Both the position numbers and the translations under genes were made by a program. The notes below the pieces were generated by a model. It was given only the letters and a program-made list of their open reading frames with translations. It made no database searches and was not told the DNA's origin. DNA of 64,000 nt from Pseudoxanthomonas spadix. GTDB lineage: Bacteria > Pseudomonadota > Gammaproteobacteria > Xanthomonadales > Xanthomonadaceae. The stretch covers positions 124,001 through 188,000 of the forward strand of contig NZ_RDQN01000006.1 in assembly GCF_003703395.1 (NCBI RefSeq), in the 5' to 3' direction. Within the stretch, counting starts at the first letter, position 1; each line of letters opens with the position of its first letter. Positions 59,995-64,000 of the stretch are shown here, in pieces.

Positions 59995-60249
59995 ATGCGC
60001 AAGCTCATTCCCGCCAAAAAGCGCATCGATGTCACTCCTGGTGAGTCGGTGCGGATCATCCGTGCGTTGCAAGGCCTTAGCCAGACTCAACTCTCTGCCC
60101 TGTGCGGCCTTCCCCAGCCCACCATCTCCAGCATCGAGAATGGCCGCGTCAACTTGGGCGTGGAGCGGGCCAAGGTGCTGGGCACTGCTCTCCACTGCCA
60201 TCCGGCTGTCCTGGTGTTCCCTGGCTGGCAACTCGGGTCTGCCGCCTGA
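59995..60249 (+). CDS. HigA-like XRE antitoxin
   Basis: An 84-residue helix-turn-helix protein: TPGESVRIIRALQGLSQTQL, SALCGLPQPTISSIENGRVN (HTH with Q-T-Q-L and P-T-I-S), then LGVERAKVLGTALHCHPAVL. It starts one base after the toxin stop, the toxin-first order of HigBA. It would repress the pair and neutralise the toxin. Confidence 0.87.
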   Translation: MRKLIPAKKRIDVTPGESVRIIRALQGLSQTQLSALCGLPQPTISSIENGRVNLGVERAKVLGTALHCHPAVLVFPGWQLGSAA

Positions 60250-60355
60250 CAGTTCAACCCGAACTGGCCTGGCCAGTCGGCTGACTGCAAATGGACACAG
60301 CCGCGCGCCTTGTCGCAGGAGGACTGCGGGACACGGCGCCGCTCCCCAGATGCAA

Positions 60356-60430
60356 CGCCCCTTCTCCCCCGCGTGCGGGGGAGAAGATGCCCGCAGGGCA
60401 GATGAGGGGGGCTTTTGGCTTGAAGGCAGG
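60356..60430. repeat. CTTCTCCCCC hairpin repeat upstream of pilA
   Basis: One copy of the CTTCTCCCCC / GGGGGAGAAG repeat with GATGCCCGCAGGGCAGATGA and GGGGGGCTTTTGGCTTGA. It lies at the left of the 543-bp gene-free interval 60250-60792, whose right part is the pilA control region. Confidence 0.8.
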
Positions 60431-60546
60431 CCACAGCCGCCCCCTGGCCGCCGACTGCCGTCGTCAAGCCCGATCCACCATCCCCGCAGGCGCGGCGCCC
60501 CCGCCGCGATCGCCCACAATGCCCGCCTCACACTCTGACGCGCCGC

Positions 60547-60559
60547 GTCACCTTGTGAC
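60547..60559. promoter_or_regulatory. candidate upstream activator (PilR) site
   Basis: GTCAC-CTT-GTGAC, a perfect 5-bp inverted repeat, lies 98 bases upstream of the -24/-12 promoter of pilA. This is the distance range of NtrC-family enhancer sites, so it is a candidate PilR binding site; no PilR consensus was tested. Confidence 0.4.
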
Positions 60560-60656
60560 CCATCCGGTCAACAACGCGCCACACGTCCCCGCCCTCCAGG
60601 GCGGACAGATGCAGCTGAATGCATCCCCAGCGGCGGCGCGTGGGCCGCCGCTGGCT

Positions 60657-60672
60657 TGGCACGATTCATGCT
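60657..60672 (+). promoter_or_regulatory. sigma-54 (-24/-12) promoter of pilA
   Basis: TGGCACG-ATTC-ATGCT matches the sigma-54 consensus TGGCACG-N4-TTGCW at 11 of 12 positions, with the invariant GG and GC ten bases apart. It lies 120 bases before the pilA ATG. pilA genes controlled by PilS-PilR use such promoters, and pilR in this window encodes the matching activator. Confidence 0.85.
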
Positions 60673-60725
60673 GCGGACACCCCGCACGTGGGGCGTCCAC
60701 GGCACCCACGGTCCGCGTCAGTCCG

Positions 60726-60750
60726 GGGGACACGGGGAGACGGTGTCCCC
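60726..60750 (+). promoter_or_regulatory. hairpin in the pilA 5' leader
   Basis: GGGGACAC (60726-60733) pairs with GTGTCCCC (60743-60750) around a 9-base loop. It lies between the predicted start of transcription (about 60683) and the Shine-Dalgarno AAGGA (60780-60784), so it is transcribed. A role in mRNA stability of the highly expressed pilin is likely. Confidence 0.6.
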
Positions 60751-60792
60751 TTGCAACTCCATCCAGCCAATCCATCTTTAAGGAACAACTTC

Positions 60793-61212
60793 ATGAAGAA
60801 GAACATGCAGGGCGGCTTCACCCTCATCGAACTGATGATCGTGGTCGCCATCATCGCCATTTTGGCGGCCATTGCGTTGCCGGCATATAGCGACTACACC
60901 AAGAAGGCCAAGGTGTCCGAGGTGTTGCTCTCGGCCTCTTCGCTGCGCACCGCCGTGTCCGAATATGCAGCTTCTAACAATTCGCTGCCGCCTAGCAGTT
61001 ACAGTGGCTTTGAGAGTCAGTCTTCCAAGTTCGTTTCCAGCGTAGGTTGGAATGGCAGCGTGATTACCGCCACCGCGCAGAGCATTGGTGCCGGCGTAGA
61101 CGGCTCGACCATTACGCTAAGCGCCACGTTGAACGCCTCGACCGGTGCGGTGGACTGGACCTGCGCCGGGTCAATTCCGCAGAAGTACCGCCCTGGTAGC
61201 TGCAAGGGCTGA
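60793..61212 (+). CDS. pilA: type IV major pilin PilA
   Basis: Type IVa prepilin of 139 residues. The leader MKKNMQGG is cut before Phe9, and the mature N-terminus [20 protein letters not shown] is the canonical pilin helix with Glu at mature position 5. The C-terminal half is Ser/Thr-rich, with [16 protein letters not shown] forming the D-region disulfide loop between two Cys. Expression is probably driven by PilR at the sigma-54 promoter. AAGGA precedes the ATG by eight bases. The base composition is lower in GC than neighbouring housekeeping genes. Confidence 0.97.
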   Translation: MKKNMQGGFTLIELMIVVAIIAILAAIALPAYSDYTKKAKVSEVLLSASSLRTAVSEYAASNNSLPPSSYSGFESQSSKFVSSVGWNGSVITATAQSIGAGVDGSTITLSATLNASTGAVDWTCAGSIPQKYRPGSCKG

Positions 61213-61255
61213 GTGCCTGCTATCCCTACGGGATATGCGCGGTTTCGTATTCGAA

Positions 61256-61284
61256 CAAACCCCGCCCCAGCGGGGTTTGCTTTT
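61256..61284 (+). terminator. intrinsic terminator of pilA
   Basis: CAAACCCCGC (61256-61265) and GCGGGGTTTG (61270-61279) form a perfect 10-bp stem with loop CCCA, followed by CTTTT. It ends directly before the ATG of the next gene (61285), so read-through is needed for downstream expression from the pilA promoter. Confidence 0.9.
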
Positions 61285-63210
61285 ATGGATCTTCCCTTGG
61301 CGTCGCCCCCTCTCCGTTTGCAGCGCTGGACCTTCTGGCTGTTCGCACTGGCCGTTCTCCTGTACCTGCGTCCCTACACCGGCATCCGCCACGATGCGCC
61401 GCTGTACTTGGTCCAGGCGCTCTATCTACTGCATCCAGACATCTACGCACATGACATCTTCTTCGTCGCGGGCAGCCAGGGCGACTACACGCTGTTCCCT
61501 CGCCTCATCGCGCTGCTGATTGCGCATTTCAGTCCCGGGGAAGTATTCCTGTGGCTGACGCTGCTGGGACGCGTGCTGTTCTATGCCGCAAGCTGGATAT
61601 TGCTGCGCGCGCTCTTGCCAAATCGCTGGCGGATGCCGGCGCTGTTGGCGCTGCTGGCCATGCCCACGCGCTACGGCGCATATGGCATCTTCAGCTACGC
61701 CGAACCATTCCTGACTTCCCGACCGTATGCCGAAGCGCTCACCTTGGTGGCAATCGGTTGCACGGTGCGGGGGCGCCTGCTGCTGGCCGCACTTGCCCTG
61801 CTCGTTGCGGGCATGCTGCATCCATTGCAGGCGCTGGCAGGCGCCATCTTCGCCTGGTGCTGGCTGGTCCGTTCAGATCGGCGCTGGCTGTGGTGCCTGC
61901 TGGCGCTGCTACCGGTGTGCGGCCTGGCGCTGCTGGGAATCAAGCCGTTTGGACAGTTGTTTCAGCACATCGACAACGATTGGCTGGAATTAATATCCAC
62001 TTACAGCAGCCATATTTTCCTGAGCAACTGGCGACCCACCGACTGGTGCATTGCGCTGACGGATTTCTACCTTCTGTATTCTGTAGCAATCCGTTCGGAC
62101 ATAGATTGGGCTGTGGGGCGGATGGCAAAGAGCGCCATGCTGGCGATGGTGCTCGGCCTGGGGATCACGTTGTTGCTGGCTGACACGCTGAAGCTGGTGT
62201 TGCCGACCGGCCTGCAACTCTGGCGCGTGCTGTGGTGTACGCATTGGACGGCTATCGCCAGCTTGCCCTGGCTGCTGGGGCGCGCCTGGAAGAACGACGG
62301 CCGCATGTCCGCGCTGCTGCTCGGGGCCACGGCCGTACTCGGAGCCAGCCTGCCAGGCTCCGAAGCCACCTTGCTGGCAACAGTGACTATCCTGCTGCAT
62401 ATCGTCTGGAGATACTGGGGAGGGAGCGTGCGCCCCTCGTTGCGCAAGGTGATCGCGGCGGCGGTGATGGCAATCATGGTCGTCAGTTTCCTGCGTTACG
62501 CGATGTCGAGCTGGATGGTCTTCAACATGTATGGCGGTGTACTTTCTCGGGTCAGGCAGGACGTGGTGCTGTTGTCTCATCCACTGCTGCTGGGGGTGGT
62601 TGCGTTATGCCTGTGGTGCGTACATAAGCGTGCCGGGCGACTGGGCGCGGCGGTGCTTTTCTGCGTTGGTGTGCTGGCAGTGGCCGGATCGGTCTCGGCC
62701 TGGGATTCGCGCAGCCCATGGACGCGCACCTTCGAACGGTATGCGGATGAAGCCGACGTGTTCGGCGCCTCCATTCCCGAAAAAGCACAGGTCTATTGGT
62801 ATTCGGCGGAGAAACTTCCGCTAGGCGCATGGCTGACGCTCAACCGTGCCAGTTATTTCAGCATATACCAGATGTCCGGGCAAATGTTCCACCGAGAAAC
62901 CTCCATCATGGGAATCAAGCGCCATTTGCAAATTATCCCGGCGGAAAAGGCCATCCAGGAATGCGAGTGGAAACAAACCAAGGCCAAGCCCGAAGCGTGC
63001 GAGGTCGGAAAGAGTGAATTGGCCCATCTGTGCACGCCCTACGGCGATCTTGCGCCACCGGACTACTTTGTAATGCCCATCAGACAGTCTCGCGCAGTGA
63101 ATGGCCAATGGCAGGTGCACGATGCCGCCAGCGGCAAACTTCAGACGACGCTGTATCTATACCGTTGTTCCGATTGGGAAAAGAGAAAGCGAGGGGATGA
63201 CGCATCATGA
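61285..63210 (+). CDS. large polytopic membrane protein, GT-C glycosyltransferase-like
   Basis: A 641-residue protein with about 11-13 hydrophobic helices in the first ~490 residues and a soluble C-terminal domain of ~150 residues with several Cys. An early extramembrane loop carries GIRHDAPLYLVQALYLL and DIYAHDIFFVAG, acidic loop residues in the position of GT-C catalytic motifs. I do not recognise an exact family. Context (directly after pilA, followed by a GtrA flippase and an FAD oxidoreductase) suggests lipid-linked sugar transfer, perhaps to pilin. The ATG follows the pilA terminator with no Shine-Dalgarno; the frame is open upstream. Confidence 0.7.
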   Translation: MDLPLASPPLRLQRWTFWLFALAVLLYLRPYTGIRHDAPLYLVQALYLLHPDIYAHDIFFVAGSQGDYTLFPRLIALLIAHFSPGEVFLWLTLLGRVLFYAASWILLRALLPNRWRMPALLALLAMPTRYGAYGIFSYAEPFLTSRPYAEALTLVAIGCTVRGRLLLAALALLVAGMLHPLQALAGAIFAWCWLVRSDRRWLWCLLALLPVCGLALLGIKPFGQLFQHIDNDWLELISTYSSHIFLSNWRPTDWCIALTDFYLLYSVAIRSDIDWAVGRMAKSAMLAMVLGLGITLLLADTLKLVLPTGLQLWRVLWCTHWTAIASLPWLLGRAWKNDGRMSALLLGATAVLGASLPGSEATLLATVTILLHIVWRYWGGSVRPSLRKVIAAAVMAIMVVSFLRYAMSSWMVFNMYGGVLSRVRQDVVLLSHPLLLGVVALCLWCVHKRAGRLGAAVLFCVGVLAVAGSVSAWDSRSPWTRTFERYADEADVFGASIPEKAQVYWYSAEKLPLGAWLTLNRASYFSIYQMSGQMFHRETSIMGIKRHLQIIPAEKAIQECEWKQTKAKPEACEVGKSELAHLCTPYGDLAPPDYFVMPIRQSRAVNGQWQVHDAASGKLQTTLYLYRCSDWEKRKRGDDAS

Positions 63211-63665
63211 TTTCAAGCGTGACCCAATCGATCCGGCGTTCCCCGTCGCTGTGGGCGATGTTGTGGCGACTAGCGAACGCACAGCTCCTGCGCTACTTGG
63301 CTGCCTCGCTGCTGGCGCTGGCGTTGGATCTCAGCCTGTTCTCGCTCGGGTTGCGGGTATTCAGCTGGCCTTGGTGGCTGTCGGCGACGATCAGTTTCGC
63401 AGGAGGTGCTGTTCTGGCCTACCTGTGCAGCATCACATGGGTTTTCGGCGAACGCCGCCTGGAGCGCCGCGGCGCCGTGGAATTCACCAGTTTCGTGGCC
63501 ATCGGCGTGGCGGGACTGGCGCTGACGCAGGCTGCCTTGTTCGTCGGGATTGAAGTACTGCACCATGTCCCCGAGCATGTCCGCCTGATGGCTTCGATCG
63601 TCACATTTCTGTTCAATTACCTATTGCGGTCGATCTTGCTATTCAAAAGGAAGCATGTCGCATGA
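63207..63665 (+). CDS. GtrA-family membrane protein (polyprenyl-sugar flippase type)
   Basis: A 152-residue protein with four membrane helices and the GtrA pattern: [64 protein letters not shown], and [16 protein letters not shown], where F-N/S-Y-L-..-R-..-..-F closes the family. GtrA proteins are thought to flip undecaprenyl-phosphate sugars. ATGA overlaps couple it to the genes on both sides. Confidence 0.9.
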   Translation: MISSVTQSIRRSPSLWAMLWRLANAQLLRYLAASLLALALDLSLFSLGLRVFSWPWWLSATISFAGGAVLAYLCSITWVFGERRLERRGAVEFTSFVAIGVAGLALTQAALFVGIEVLHHVPEHVRLMASIVTFLFNYLLRSILLFKRKHVA

Positions 63666-64000
63666 TGAACATCATCATCATTGGCGCAGGACCCGCCGGG
63701 CTCACCGCAGCCCTCGAACTGCAGGCCACCGGAATCAAGAACATCATCGTGCTGGAAGCCGCTGCGCAGGTCGGCGGCATATCGCGCACCGTCAACCACA
63801 ATGGCAACCGCATCGACATTGGCGGCCACCGTTTCTTCTCCAAGTCGGACTGGGTAATGGCGTGGTGGCAGGACCTGCTTCCAGTCGCCGCGCCAAGCGG
63901 GGACGAACCGCGCGAGCTGCGTTACCAAGGTGGACGCCGTGCCGACCTGCCTGCCTGTGACGCCACCGTGGCAGACAAGCAGGTGATGTTGCTGCGCAAC
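63662..64000 (+). CDS. FAD-dependent oxidoreductase (amine oxidase / UDP-galactopyranose mutase-like), partial
   Basis: The window ends after 113 codons. The N-terminus [20 protein letters not shown] is a dinucleotide-binding motif, [17 protein letters not shown] holds the Glu that binds the FAD ribose, and [15 protein letters not shown] is the GGHRFFSK segment seen in NAD(P)-binding amine-oxidase-like proteins of glycan gene clusters. It may alter a lipid-linked sugar used by the preceding genes. The ATG overlaps the GtrA stop (ATGA). The remainder is outside the window. Confidence 0.8.
   Translation, partial: MMNIIIIGAGPAGLTAALELQATGIKNIIVLEAAAQVGGISRTVNHNGNRIDIGGHRFFSKSDWVMAWWQDLLPVAAPSGDEPRELRYQGGRRADLPACDATVADKQVMLLRN

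Noticed and set aside
60250-60620. Small genes between higA-like and pilA
   Set aside because: Frames here run through the CTTCTCCCCC repeat and lack ribosome sites; the part nearest pilA is better explained as a sigma-54 control region.

Overview
The window is a high-GC, gene-dense chromosomal segment of a gammaproteobacterium. Its protein sequences (LptD, PilG, RlmM, GshB) and gene order point to the family Xanthomonadaceae (a Pseudoxanthomonas / Stenotrophomonas / Lysobacter-type genome). This is an inference from recognised families, not a database result. A second lineage sign is the abundance of short palindromic repeats that begin with GTAG, resembling the GTAG-type REP elements known from Stenotrophomonas.

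Layout. 1-4500: a DUF2007 protein, then glnS, a Cys-rich lipoprotein, a nucleoside deaminase and rlmM in one chain, followed by a brnT-brnA toxin-antitoxin pair. 5.2-9.3 kb: a hypothetical gene, then ubiH-ubiI (ubiquinone hydroxylation), and a membrane protein next to a cobalamin adenosyltransferase and an HDAC-like deacetylase. 10.9-18 kb: the classical lptD-surA-pdxA-rsmA-apaG-apaH cluster, convergent with lgt-thyA-folA. 20-31.8 kb: a 168-bp MITE-like palindrome, lemA with two TPM-domain genes, a TerC-like protein with dgkA, an SGNH lipoprotein, an isoaspartyl peptidase, a two-component system, small membrane proteins, and mazG / cysQ / nudE. 32-33.5 kb: rsmE, an 8 x 37-bp palindromic tandem array and an EF-hand protein.

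33.5-64 kb is dominated by type IV pilus (T4P) biology. The Pil-Chp chemosensory operon (pilG-pilI-pilJ-chpA-chpB-like-chpC-like, minus strand) lies divergent from gshB and a TonB3-like gene. After tsaB and sucCD come pilS-pilR. The major pilin gene pilA lies 5.6 kb further on, with a candidate sigma-54 promoter that PilR would activate. Downstream of pilA is an operon of a GT-C-like membrane protein, a GtrA-type flippase and an FAD oxidoreductase (cut by the window end), plausibly a pilin or surface-glycan decoration cassette.

Between pilR and pilA sits a toxin-antitoxin island full of REPs: a YhfG-Fic remnant, a RelE-XRE pair, an orphan VapB-like antitoxin, a Phd-VapC pair, a RelB-ParE pair and a HigB-HigA pair. 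Most notable is a 117-bp duplication of the pilR 3' end. It places a second copy of the PilR DNA-binding helix-turn-helix in frame behind a truncated fic gene and so makes a 159-residue chimeric ORF. Several genes end inside GTAG repeats that supply their stop codons.
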